Origin: Beroe forskalii
Lineage: Eukaryota; Ctenophora; Nuda; Beroida; Beroidae
DNA: 64,000 bases
Direction: 5' to 3'
Assembly (NCBI GenBank): GCA_011033025.1
Contig: WFMF01000084.1
Coordinates: 372,001-436,000, forward strand
The notes below the pieces were generated by a model, which was given only the letters and a program-made list of their open reading frames with translations, was not told where the DNA came from and searched no databases. How positions within the stretch are numbered: position 1 is the first letter of the stretch; every line of letters starts with the position of its first letter. Both the position numbers and the translations under genes were made by a program. Below, in pieces: positions 35,263 to 46,985 of this stretch.

Positions 35263-37234
35263 AGCCTAGGTTTGCAGATCTTTTAAACCCCTTGGTTAAG
35301 CTTGAATGTAATTTTCCCTCTCTTTTTCCTCCTTCCCAGAAATGTACGGAAGAAGTGACGCAGTGTCTACTAAACTGAATCTACCTGCCCCGCCAGAGAC
35401 GCAAGGATTGGGTGAGGTGTCCACTGTGTTCGGGGAACAGCACCTCGACCAAGGCCACAGAGGTACGGAGGACATTGTTTTGTTAAGGGCCAAGTAAATG
35501 TCTTTAGCCTGACGTCATCATCACGTTTTCAAGTGGTCATTTGGTTGTTTCGTGTGCTGAACGATAAGTTTAGCAAAATATCCCTACAGATCGCTCGGTC
35601 TATTACAGTACCTCCCCCAGGAAACCTCAATAATCGCTGGTTCTTTGATCCGCCTCGTGACATTCTAGAGCTCAGGGACATCAGGGTGAGGTGCATTCGA
35701 GTGTCTTGCTCACTTCCATGTTATTTTCACTCTAGAATTTTGAATCATTTCAATCCTCTAAACGTACATTCCCCTCACACAACTGTCCCTTAAATACCCC
35801 TCACCCACTCGTCCCCTCACCCACCCATCCCCCACACACCCACTTTCTCTCTCACAATTGCCCGCAGGAAAGTCTGTTCTCAGAGAATGATCCTATTCTG
35901 AGGAGTGAGAGCAACTCAATACAACTGCTTGACAGCGAGGGTTACCTGAAGGCGGTAGCAGATAAGCAAGGGCATTTTATCCTCTTCGTTTTCAGATGTT
36001 AGTCGCAACTGTGTTTAGTTTTCAGATGTTAGTTGCAACTGAATTTAATTTTCAGATGTGTCTAGTTTGCTTCTTAGTAACCACTCACCCCCTCACTATA
36101 TACGAATGTTACATTGCAGCGGATGTGTCTAGTCTCTTTACGATAAAGCAGCTCCTACAAACTAACATTACCGGAGTGAAGATCATCGAGTGTTTCAACT
36201 GGAATCTCATCTGCCAAGAATTGGACATCAAGCTCTACCCCATAGTCTACTTCGTCAGGTTAGTATCTGAAGTGACACTCAATGAAATGGTACACTAGAA
36301 CAATCTCCATCTCCATTAATTTCTTCGAACCCCCTGAGATTAACACGACACAAATGTATTGGATTCTAATCTCGTCCTCAATTCACTACCCCATGTTGGG
36401 CATGTTTGATAGCCATCCTCTCTGCACAAGTGAGTCCACTAACCATGTTAATAGCCACTCTCACGACCCTAATGACTTCTCTCCTCCCAGGGAGGGTCGC
36501 AAGCTTCACTACTCAGGGCCTCTGGAGACTGGAGCAATGAACACCTTCCGGGAGCTCACCCAGCACTCGGTGGTTACCGTGTCTCATAGAATCCAGATAG
36601 ACCTCCTCCTCAAAGGTATGAGATATACCTATACTCCTAGTATTGACCATCAGTGGTCACCAGAATTACGATATAATCTAACAAACTCCTTGTTGTGGCA
36701 AAATAAAATTGTGGCAAATATAGAATTTAGTATTTTCCTCGATTATTTTTTCACTTAATTCCTAAAATGGACTTTTATCAAGACTATCAACTCAATTTAT
36801 AATAGAGGACTCACATGTCACACATGCCATTGCCAAATACTTCATTTCTCATTGAACCCAAATTTAAATCAGCTTAACTGGCAGTACTTTAATACCCCTC
36901 TGGACAAGAGTTGTATTCTGTCCTTGAGAGCCTGCTAAACAATAGCCGATATAAGTTACACCTCACGAGAGTCACGCCCCCTCAGACGGTGAGACGAAGG
37001 CTGCAGTGCTGATCAGCACTGGGCGGCACCGGGAGCTGGAGGACACCTTCCACCTGGCGTGTGACGAGGTGTACGGGGCAGTGCGGTGCTACCTGCTCCG
37101 ACCTAACACCCTCAAGGAGGAGGAAGTGGTGGTGGTTCACGTCCCCGGGGACCCTGTCATGGTCAACAAGCGCTTCACGGTCACCAGGAACACCAACCTC
37201 ACTGAGATGCTGGGCATTGTTAGGAAACTCTCTA

Positions 37235-37640
37235 CTCCCTCGGTTATATCCGGTTAGTGGGAACTCTCTACTCCCTCGGTTATATCCGGTTAGTGGGACA
37301 CTCTCTACTCCCTCGGTTATATCCGGTTAGTGGGAGACTCTCTACTCCCTCGGTTATATCCGGTTAGTGGGACACTCTCTACTCCCTCGGTTATATCCGG
37401 TTAGTGGGACACTCTCTACTCCCTCGGTTATATCCGGTTAGTGGGAGACTCTCTACTCCTCGGTTATATCCGGTTAGTGGGACACTCTCTCCCTCGGTTA
37501 TATCCAGTTAGTGGGACACTCTCTACTCCCTCGGTTATATCCGGTTAGTGGGACACTCTCTTCTCCCTCGGTTATATCCAGTTAGTGGGACACTCTCTAC
37601 ACCCTCCGTTATATCCGGTTAGTGGGACACTCTCCAGAAT
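37235..37640. repeat. 37-bp minisatellite with repeated splice donor, about ten units
   Basis: Unit TACTCCCTCGGTTATATCCG followed by GTTAGTGGGACACTCTC. The first unit is the end of the coding exon 36986-37252. Copy 1 has four units (18,760-18,910). Most units are identical, so the array is young or homogenised. Confidence 0.9.
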
Positions 37641-37654
37641 TCATCTAATGAATA

Positions 37655-40046
37655 GGGGGGGGGGGTAAGGCAAACTTTGGCAAACTTTGGCAAGCCTTTT
37701 TTTTGAAGTTTGCCAAAAAAGTGTTTAAAGTTTGCCATAAGGTTTAAAGTTGCCAAAATTTGCCAAAAGTTTGCCAAAAATACCCCAAAAATTTTGTAAT
37801 TTCTGATTTCTTGTCCACAGTGCATACAGGACGTGTGCATAATAGTTTTCAAAGGAGCTGAATCGATATCCAATGCTTAATTTTCATCCAGACCTTCCCG
37901 TTCGAGGCTTTACGCCTGGACCTTCCCTCTCCAAGCACCATACTGTTTACAAAAAGGTATCCTAAGGCTGAAGGACCAGGGTTAGAGATTTCGAGAACCT
38001 TTTCGTTCGAGAAAAGAGATGTTTATAATTCCCAAGCATGGGTAATGTATCTACTATCTACTTATCTTTAACCAGTTCATCAGATAACATGTCTACAAAA
38101 TGGTACCACGGAACACTGACCAAAATGAGCCTGCATTAGCATCCATGGGGCCGGAGGCTGAGTGTTAGGTAATTTCAAAAATTTGCCCTCCATTGAGGCT
38201 AATGGTTTACCAATAGTCTAATTTTCGAAAAAAGCCTCCCACTGTTGAGGTTAATTAGCGCCCAATAGCTTCCATTAACCTCCTCAGCCTCTGGAGGCTA
38301 ACATATTGATTTAGCCTCCACTGAAGAATAAGCCTCCATTAGCCTCCACGGAAACTGAAATATAACATTTTCGTGGAGGCCAAAGCTTAAATATGGAGCC
38401 TAATGGAGGCTAGTGGAGGCTTTTCGGATGCTCACTTATTAATCAATAAGCTGAAACTGGTAAAATGTGCACTAATTTAGTAATTTGAAAAACAATTTAT
38501 AGATTCAAACTTTCAGATAGCTCCAACTATCCTCCACTGGGCACCACTCAGCCACCACTAGGCACCACACAGCCACCACCAGCCTCCACCAGGCTCCAAC
38601 CAGCCTCTACTAGGCTCCACTCGGCTGAGTGGCTCCACTCAACTTCCACTAGGCTCCACTCAGCCTCCACTAGGCACCACCCAGCCCCACTAGGCTCCAC
38701 TCCCACCTCGACTATGATTCACACAGCCTCTTTTCCTCACTAGGCTCAAGACAGCCTCCACTATGCTCCACACAGTCTCCACCGCAGGCTCCACACATGC
38801 CACCAGGCTCACCCAGCCTCCACTGAAACAGTTCAGCCTCCGCTAGAGCTTACACAGCCACCATTAGGATTCACACAGTCTCCACTTCTATAAAGTTAAT
38901 AGTAGGTGGGCCCATGAAAGTGAATGGGGCCTAGTGGAGGCTGAGGGAAACCTAGTGGACTGATAGTCTCTACAAAGCTTCCAATAAACTACACAGCCTC
39001 CACTTGGCCCCAACCAGCCTCCACTAGGCTCCAGTCAGCCCCCACTAGGCACCACAGTCCACACAGCCTCTACCAGGCTCCACTTGGCCCCAACCAGCCT
39101 CCACTAGGCTCCACGCAGCCTCCATTCAGGCTCCAATCAGCTTCTACTAGGCTCCACTCAACCTCCACACAGCTTCCACTAGTAGTGAAGGCTGGGTGGA
39201 GCCTACTGTAGAGTGGTCAGAGGCTGAATGGAGCTTAGTGTAGCCTACTGGCTCTGCAAAGCCTCCACTATGCTCCAGACAGCCTCCATTAGACCCTACA
39301 CAGCCTCCACTCAACCTCCACTGGGCTCCGAGCAGCCTCCACTACCAGTGAAGGCTGAGTGGAGTCTAGTGTAGACTTGTAGAGTGAGTGGAGCCTAGTC
39401 GAGGATGAGTGGAAGCTGAGTTGAGCCTAGTGGACCACTAGGCTCCAGACAACTTCTACTAGGCTCTACAAAGCCTCAACTAGGCTCCAATCACTCTCCA
39501 CTAGGCTCCGCTCAGCCTCCACTATGCTACACACAGCCTCCATTTGGCTCCACTCAACCTTCACCAGGCAATTAGAATTCTCAACATGTCGGGTTATGTT
39601 GCAGGAATACATGGAAACTGGCCGATGGTCACGGTGGGGCCCTTACTGTGATTTTATGCTGCAGTATCAGACTTATGTAGCGTGCATGCTTCGGTTTTAG
39701 GGCTCCATACAACAGTTTGATCGGACTACTTAGTACTTAAATGCATAAAACTTAAAGTAAAGTAATGAAATATCGTATTTGTTACTGTAGCCTTCTACTC
39801 TATTCAATGTGGATTTAGTCTCTGTTACAGCTTCTGGATAACGTCAAAATGTGAAACAGACCTTAGGAATCGATTCAGCATCTTTAAAAAGCATATTATG
39901 GGTACCGAAAGTGTTGCCAAAGTGGCTAAAAAGGTGTTTTAATTTTGGCAAACTTTGGCAAACACAACAAATGCTTCCACTTTTTGGGTTTGCCAAAAGT
40001 GTTTATAAAGTTTGCCAAAAGTTTGCCAAATTTCTACCCCCCTCCC
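37655..40046. mobile_element. Foldback-type element A, flanked by TGAATA target duplication
   Basis: 2,392 bp. The left end is a G run, TAAGG, then CAAACTTTGGCAAACTTTGG repeats (to about 37,780). The right end is the inverse (about 39,940-40,046) closing with CTACCCCCCTCCC. TGAATA stands on both sides (37,649-37,654 and 40,047-40,052). The same intron in copy 1 (near 18,735-18,745) has ATGAATTAATG and no insertion, so this is a filled/empty site pair. Between the ends lie about 350 bp of unique sequence on each side and a strand-switching 21-bp satellite (about 38,150-39,575). I see no transposase. Confidence 0.85.
38390..39575. repeat. 21-bp satellite GGAGGCTGAGTGGAGCCTAG with strand switches
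   Basis: Units are GGAGGCTGAGTGGAGCCTAG plus T, or its complement. Long blocks in complement orientation (CCACTAGGCTCCACTCAGCC) are interrupted by plus-orientation blocks near 38,930-38,955, 39,185-39,245 and 39,355-39,430. The unit is itself partly palindromic (AGGCT..AGCCT). Confidence 0.9.
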
Positions 40047-40244
40047 TGAATAACCCAAGTTAGTTTCAGATACTCATTTCCCTAAGTAAATTGGCTTCCA
40101 TTTCCAGATAAACGTTTGACAAAATGTATGAAAAACAAATTACATTTACAGCATTACGCGCACTGTAATTTGCGTATTCTTTCTATGGATTTTTGTATCG
40201 ATCCAAATACAAACTTATGCGTGTATTCTCTTTCGCTGCATTAC

Positions 40245-40665
40245 AGGAGCTCCAGTAATTGCTGTAGACTCATTTCAACCGCCCTAGTCCCTGACCTGGT
40301 TTAACTTTTCCCTCCCTATTGCTAGCTCCAGTAATTGCTGTAGACTCATTTCAACTACCCTAACCGGTTTTAACTACTTTTCCCTCCCTATTGCTACTAG
40401 CTCCAGTAATTGCTATAGACTCATTTCAACTACCCTAACCGGTTTTAACTTTCCCTCCCTATTGCTAGCTCCAGTAATGCTTTAGACTCATTCTAACCGC
40501 CGTAACCGGTTTTAACTACTTTTCCCTCCCTTTTGATAGCTCCAGTAATTGCTATAGACTCATTTCAACCCCCCTTACCGGTTCGAACTATTTATCCCTC
40601 CATATTGCTAGCTTCAGTATTGCTTTAGACTCATTTCAACCCCCCTTGCCGGTTTTAACTTTTTC
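40245..40665. repeat. Intronic minisatellite, about 70-bp unit, copy 2
   Basis: Six to seven units of AGCTCCAGTAATTGC, AGACTCATTTCAAC, ACCGGTTTTAACT and TTTCCCTCCCTATTG, the inverse of 18,240-18,560. It ends at the acceptor of exon 40675-40836. Confidence 0.9.
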
Positions 40666-42205
40666 CCCCTCCAGAAGCCGAGTTGCTGCTCGTCTACAAG
40701 GACCTGGCTCAGATAGTCCTGTTCGACAGTATCCTGGACGACGAGCTGGCAGCAGTGGTAAACTACTTCCCCTTCGTGCAGTTCGTTCAGATATCCTCCC
40801 CAGACTTCAAACACACACTCCTCTCCCAACTCATAGGTCACTTGGCTTTGTCTAACTTGTGGTGGGGTAGGGGCTGACAAATATACGGATGGCACTGCAC
40901 TGGATTTCTGAATGAACATAAACTCTTCAACTGTTTTTGTGACATAAATTAATTAAAGTTGCTGTGACGTTGACCTGTCGGATTGAACAAAATTCACATG
41001 TGATGTATCGAGCAAAACATACATCACAAAATCTCCTAGAAACTTTTATCGTCTTCTGTTTGATTTACATTTTGAATCATCTCCTAAACAGGTTACAACT
41101 ACGAGGGGTCAATTCTCTTCATCTCGAAGCATAAGAACTGCGGGTTTGCTCTGCCCGAAGAAGCTACACTTGCCACTTGGATACAAGGTCAGGCTCGTTT
41201 GGGGCCACAAAGCTCGCGCTGCTGACTGTTCGAATTGTTTTAAAGCCAAAATATACCTCTATTTTCCTGCTGAATAATTATTCAGACCTTTTCTTGACAT
41301 GATTTTCAAATCCATTTCTTCAGCCGCAATAGATGGGAAGCTACGACCAGATTTCCATTTGAAGGATTTGAAGAGCTCCAAGTACGAGTACCAGGACATT
41401 TATTACAAGAACCAGTTCAAGCTGTTTCAGGACAACGTCAGGTAAATCCGGAGCTTTTTTTTGGTTCATTGCGTCTTAATCTTGGCAGGGGTGGCTCCAG
41501 GGTGAAAATAGAAGTTAAACCACTACCTGCCAAGTACTAAGCATAAAAAAGAAATATAATTTCCTCAAAAAATTTATTATTTGTGCGTATAAAGAGATAA
41601 AGGCGCGATTTAACGCGCGATGCAGGTCGGCCAATGATCGGTTCAGATCCACTTGGCATATTCTACGCACGCCAGTGGTCGACCGTGAAGAAATTCTGCG
41701 GAGGCCGGGACTTGATTGATTGATAATCCAAACGGTGCAGGGCGGCTAAAAGGCCAAATTTATTTCATACAAAGCATATGGCTGTGAGAAGGAAGTTCCG
41801 ATTGCCTGTCAAATAGGTTAAAAAATCCTCTACTAAAATGATACTATTTCTGAAAACCGTCGAAAATCCTCAATTGAGATGTTACCATTTCGGGAAATGG
41901 TCGATAGTCCTTAACTAAATAAATACAACCATTTCTGAAATGGGTTAATTTAGTTAAAATCCTTATTTGCTGAACTTTTAGAGAATGAGACTTGGAGTAG
42001 GCACGTTAGGGACCATGGTCCATGTCATATTGAACTTGAGATTCTTCTATGTGCGTGGACGAAATGGGTATAATGGCAATTTTTAGTGAGAAAAATTGAT
42101 TCTTTATTTGAATATAAACATCAAAAGAACCAAAATATGTCAAAAAAGAAAACTACAAAAAAGAAATATGTGATAAGTTCATAATGCTTTGTTAATTGTT
42201 AAGAT

Positions 42206-42524
42206 GGGGGGGGTGACATAAGTAATTTTGAGTCCCCCAAAAAATATTGCGAATTACTCATATTCAAAAATATTTTTGATGAATAATGAGTAAAATTAAA
42301 CCACATACTCATATTCAATAATTGAATTTTTCTTGATCCTTTCTTTCCTTCTGTCCTTACCCGGAAACATTGTGTGGCTTCGTTAATTTGTTTTGGATAA
42401 CGTACACCTTCATCTGGATATTCTTCAATTGCGTGCGCCACTGATTAGGTTAATCATAACTTTTAAGATGATCTCTGACCATGCCATTAAGGTATAATAA
42501 GGTACTAAGGTAGATACAAGGTAC
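42206..42524. other. No gene recognised
   Basis: Spacer between the end of the inverted duplication and the 14-3-3 fragment. A G run at 42,206 marks the end of homology. Open frames here resemble nothing known. Confidence 0.4.
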
Positions 42525-43183
42525 CTTGGTTTCGAGGGATGAGAGTACCTCCACGAAGACCTCCTGGCTCCCACAACGTTCTTATATGCTACTGATAGAA
42601 GATTTCTTTCCTCCCAGACAATCCCACCTCCTTTTTCAGCTTAGTAACCTGAAATAAGTTTTAACTTATGGATCAAATGATACTTCTGGGACAAATAATA
42701 ATCCAACAATGCGCTGCTTTTCCCTCAGCCTAACCAGAGATCAGGCCTCTTTTATAATTAGGAGCGGCATATATTTTTTCCAGTGTGCTGTAAAATACAT
42801 TATTAAATGTACAGATTGCTCGGAAAGGAGTCCTTGATTACTATAATAGATGCTAACATTGCTCATGCAACTCTATGTACGACGGTAAATTACCGTTGAG
42901 TAGAGTTGTGTGTACAATTTTATCCTTTTGAGTGATCTGCACACATATGTCACGGAGTCAGAGAATGATGTACAGGTTTTTTGCAATAGAAATAAACTAA
43001 ATAAAGTGCATTGGCCTTGATTCTAGAATATTGAGCTGGGTCCCAACGTAGGTTGAATTCATATTTTAAGGATCAAGAGAATTTTTGAGTAACCTCCTTC
43101 ATGAAATCTGCCATGTCATCATAACGCTCAGCAGATTCAGCCCACTTTGCTTTGGTGATCAGGACATCGATATCGTCACACAT
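42525..43183 (-). pseudogene. 14-3-3 protein, first two exons only, frame broken
   Basis: 14-3-3 proteins are cytosolic dimers that bind phosphoserine/threonine motifs. Exon 1 (43,183-43,094, 30 codons) starts MCDDIDVLITKAKWAESAER and includes YDDMADFMKE; its donor is gttact. Exon 2 (42,648-42,525), after TTATTTCAG, encodes [11 protein letters not shown], then [20 protein letters not shown] and LSSLETK before a gtacct donor. The phosphate-binding Lys and Arg of helix C (YKN, ARR) are present. Exon 2 is 124 nt where 126 are needed: one base is missing before EERN and one after SSWR. No later exons were found on the 3' side, where the inverted duplication begins. Confidence 0.85.
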
Positions 43184-45467
43184 CTCTCTCTTTTAGTCAC
43201 CGAGACTTGAGCTAGAAGGGGCTTTTACTTGGGTGCTCAAAATATAATGCTGGGTCAGTCATCCACATTGCTTTTCCTCATTTTTCAAATAAGATTATCA
43301 TTTTCTCAAATCCCAATTTGATTATGAAAATAATTATTGATAATTTAGCACACATGACCCACTCCCTACTCACTGCTCAGCCATCATTAAGAAAATTAAT
43401 TCTTTTGGCAACTAAAGCAGCAGTTCTTCCTTTTTCCCCTTTTTCACAACAAATTTTGACCTCAATCTTTAACTTTACACAGGGAAGGTTCTCTTCAAGA
43501 AAAAAAGAATCAGTGTGAGACTAAACAACGAATTTTTCTCTTATTGTAAAGGAAACGAGAAGTCGGGCGTTCATTTAAACAAAATATATAACCAGACAAA
43601 TGAGAAAATACATGTACAATAGTACTTTACATTCAACAAATCAAACATAAAACAATAAGTTTGAACCAAATTCAATAACAGCTTGATGTGAAAGGATATA
43701 CATTACCAGTTGCCAGAATTTGGCTGAATACAATTCAATTCAATGGAGCAATAAATAATACATAATTATATTACCTCCACTCCTGCTTATTATTTACATA
43801 GATTCAAACATACCATTGCTATTTGTCTTCATTTATTTCAATCTGTCAATATTAGTCAACAGAATGAAATTATTAGTTTCATGCACAGCTATAATATCAT
43901 TTAAATAATTTGTAGTTACAGTACAGAAAGAAAGTAAACCCATTGTGATCTGACAGTGCAATATGTGCTGTATTCCAAGAAAAAATGTATTCCAATTCAC
44001 CATGCTGAAAGTGCCAAAGGCCTGGTCAATATCTGGTTCCATCTTGTTTCTGATAGAGGGGAAACTCAGCTTTGAGCTGATTTTACTACAACAGCATGAA
44101 AGAGCTGAACTTATTTTTTTCTGAATTTATAACTTGAAAACTATCCCCCAACAGGTTGGTTCTTGAATTGAATTGAATTGAAACTTGGTTCTTGAAACTT
44201 GGTAGTTCTAGGGCATAAAACAAAACTTTTGACAGAACTGATCTTTGATGTATGCCTTAGAACTCAAAAGGGCCCCGGAAAATTGTCAACAAAGGCAAAT
44301 TTGCATTATTCAATTCATAACTTCAGCTAGGAAGAACATTTATATGCAGTTAGATATGGTTAAAATAGTTAAAAGATGGCATTCTCCTCTGTCAGAAGCA
44401 ACAACAAAACCTTGGACACCCAAGCACCTCACACATAAACAATGTACAGATCTGTAAATGCTAATGGGTGGTATATGTGAATTGGTGAAGTCTCTTTTGC
44501 TGCATGTCTGTAATGCACTATATGTCCATGGCCACACCCAGATGTTGCAACTTGTTTAACATATGGATGTGTGTGTTATAGTTGATAGGGGGAATAAACA
44601 ATTTCAATCCACAGTAATAAGAAATCTGGTGCAAGGTGAATGTATTAGTTGTAAAGTGCTATAAAAGTGATATTCATTTTCATTCCATCAAGAGGCTTTC
44701 AACTTGTAAATAGGAGTCTGAATTGTCACACTATTTTTTCATAAACCTTTCTTCTACTAAACAAAATTCTGAAATTTCAGAGCAAATTCTTGGGCATTAA
44801 CTCAATATTTAGCCATTATTATAAAAATCAAAACCAAGACAAAGATCAAATAACAAGAATAATATGAAACAAATTACAAATAAAACTTTTGGTCTGGCTT
44901 CCTATTAACAGAACTGTGATAAACACCATCAAAATTAACCCAATTGCTGAATGAAAGCAAACTTGTTGAATTAGAATTAGAATTAGAATCAACATAATTA
45001 GTAGAAAATTTACAGATTTTGCTTGGCATGATTAGTTTTTATAACATTTTGCCATGCAATGAAAAGGATAGATTTAAGAAAGACTCAGCCTTAGTGTGGT
45101 GTTTCCTGGATCATTTACTAAAAATATCAAATGATTAACAATTTAGTGGATTAAGAGTTTAGAAAACTAAAAACCAGAAATAATCCCAAACTTTAAGCAG
45201 TTTTCACTTACAGCAAATATAGACAAATCATTTGATTCAGCTATCAGCAAACACAAACAATCAAAACATAGATTTTATCTTATAATTGCTAATACTGTAT
45301 AACTCAGTATAACTCATTTACTTATATAAACATAGCAATTTACCAATGAAAAACACAAACCATCCATTTCATTTCTTCTGAACCAACTTACCACAATTCA
45401 ATGACATTCCCATGATACAAGCTATGTCCTAAATCCAAAAATTTAATGGAGCATCAGTTGATGAGCA
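43184..45467. other. Spacer, AT-rich, no gene recognised
   Basis: Probably includes the 3' untranslated part of the intronless 14-3-3 copy (minus strand). No motif-bearing open frame or defined repeat was found. Confidence 0.45.
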
Positions 45468-46245
45468 TCATTTTTCCCCTTCTTCATCTTCTTCTTCATT
45501 ATCTGCACTCCAAAGTGTCAGATTGTCTCGAAGTAGCTGCATAATCAAAGTGCTGTCCTTGTATGAATCTTCTTTCAAATGATCTAGCTGACTTATAGCT
45601 TTGTTGAATGCATCCTTGGCAAGACTGCATGCCTGAGCTTTGTCATCTAAAATCTCAAAGAAGTAAACAGAGTAATTAAGAGCTAGGCCAAGATGAATGG
45701 GGTGAGTGGGTTCAAGTTCTTCTGAAGACGTTTTCCAAGCTTCTTTATAAACCTTCTCAGCACTTTCAATGCTATCTTTATCATCACAGTCTTTTTGAAT
45801 TTCTGCCAGGTAGCGCAAGTAATCACCCTTCATTTTTAGATAGAATACTCTTGAACAACAATCCTGGGCATTTTTAATTAATTGATCCTCTAAAATGCAC
45901 AAAACCTCTTTGCATAGATCATTCAATTCATTTTCAATTTTTTCTTTGTATGCTTTTAACATGTCTTATTTTAGGGTCATCAGGGGACAGTTTCCTATTC
46001 CACACATAGCCCTCCATGATGATCTTCTTTGGCCAACAACATTTTTTGTATGCCACTGAAAACAGATTTCTCTCATCTTCGGAAATAACACCATTCCTGT
46101 TTTCAATAGCCTTCTTCATTTCATCCGACATATCCTTGTAACGCTCAGCTTGTTCCGCAAGCCTTGCCATTGCAACATGATCTGGATTTGGAGTCATCCT
46201 CAAATAGATAATGCCATGGATAAAAGTGGAGTATAATGAAAGCAT
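45468..46245 (-). pseudogene. 14-3-3 protein, intronless copy with one frameshift
   Basis: Probable start at 46,197 (MTPNPDHV). The first frame covers [20 protein letters not shown] and [12 protein letters not shown]; after an extra A in an A run at about 45,953 the second frame continues [14 protein letters not shown] to the stop at 45,468. Family landmarks: GDYLRYLAE with the Arg-Tyr pair of the phosphate pocket, THPIHLGLALNYSVYFFEI, and YKDSTLIMQLLRDNLTLW followed by an acidic tail. Helix C is unusual: YKK keeps the Lys, but the Arg pair is Lys-Lys and the RRSSWR segment is replaced by [14 protein letters not shown]. No introns where the neighbouring 14-3-3 fragment has two, so probably a retrocopy. 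The frame change could be a homopolymer error, in which case a divergent retrogene would be intact. Confidence 0.9.
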
Positions 46246-46985
46246 AAATAGTCATTTAATTTCTATGCATATCTACCAAAATAACTTAAGTGTATTTGAT
46301 AATATTGACATTTGTATAATATTGAACATTGAATATCCATTAAATTGAAGGGGTTAAAGTAGGCTTATGCATATTTTAGATCCGGATCCTATGGTTGAGG
46401 GAAGCTTAAATAAAGATACAAAAAGTTACTGCTACACTTTGAACTATTCAATTACAAATGCAATGTCATTATACTGTATGATAGTATTGTTTTAGTGGCA
46501 AAACTGTGTAATTAATTAAGTTGATGTGCAATTTATAATTAATTAATTGATTAATTAATCTACATTGTAACACGCTCCTCCTTGCGAGCACAAAGAGCTA
46601 TTTCAATTTACACAAAACTCTTAACTGAAGACTCATTCAACAATATTAAAAGGGTTTTAAAAAAGCGTACTTTCTGAACTAGTACATTACCATTATGCTG
46701 GGAAGCAGAGGCACATGGTATAACTGTGCTGTAAAAATGATATTCATTCATTCATTCATTCATTAATTCAACACATTCCTAAATACAATTATAGAATTAT
46801 TCTTCTTTAATGTGATCCTTCATGATATCAAGTGAATGAGATACAAGTGAAACTCAATGATGATAATGAATATATTTGAATTAAAAAGAAAACTTTCTTC
46901 AAGACATCAATCTGCAAGACTTTTCTCCAACTCCGTACTTGAACTCCAACATGATCCCTTTAGGTAATGCGATGTAGAGAGCAGC
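46246..46985. other. Spacer with short ATTC tract
   Basis: AT-rich; four to five ATTC units near 46,742-46,763. No gene recognised. Confidence 0.5.

Larger units (their letters stand above)
35346..41441 (+). pseudogene. TXNDC16-like, copy 2, 5'-truncated
   Basis: Exons corresponding to exons 6-14 of copy 1: 35346-35475 (damaged), 35590-35685, 35868-35997, 36120-36258, 36491-36615, 36986-37252, 40675-40836, 41092-41187, 41324-41441. The eight after the first are exactly the same length as in copy 1, with conserved splice sites and open frames. The first has several 1-2 base deletions within about 50 bp (around 35,370-35,400), creating a TGA, and the in-phase donor of copy 1 is lost (GGGCC instead of GGGTC). 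Exons 1-5 are absent: the segment upstream is the sulfotransferase. It cannot make the full protein from its own start; a transcript starting in the sulfotransferase could still include the intact exons. Confidence 0.85.
35250..42205 (+). repeat. Inverted segmental duplication, arm 2
   Basis: Matches 16,640-20,957 inverted. Exons, introns and 3' flank align; the extra length is the 2.39-kb foldback element at 37,655-40,046 plus longer minisatellites. The 5' junction lies inside the sulfotransferase reading frame at about 35,250. Confidence 0.9.

Noticed and set aside
42199-42441. 80-codon minus-strand open frame as a third 14-3-3 exon
   Set aside because: Its sequence (EEYPDEGVRYPKQINEATQC) shows no similarity to 14-3-3 helix D-E.
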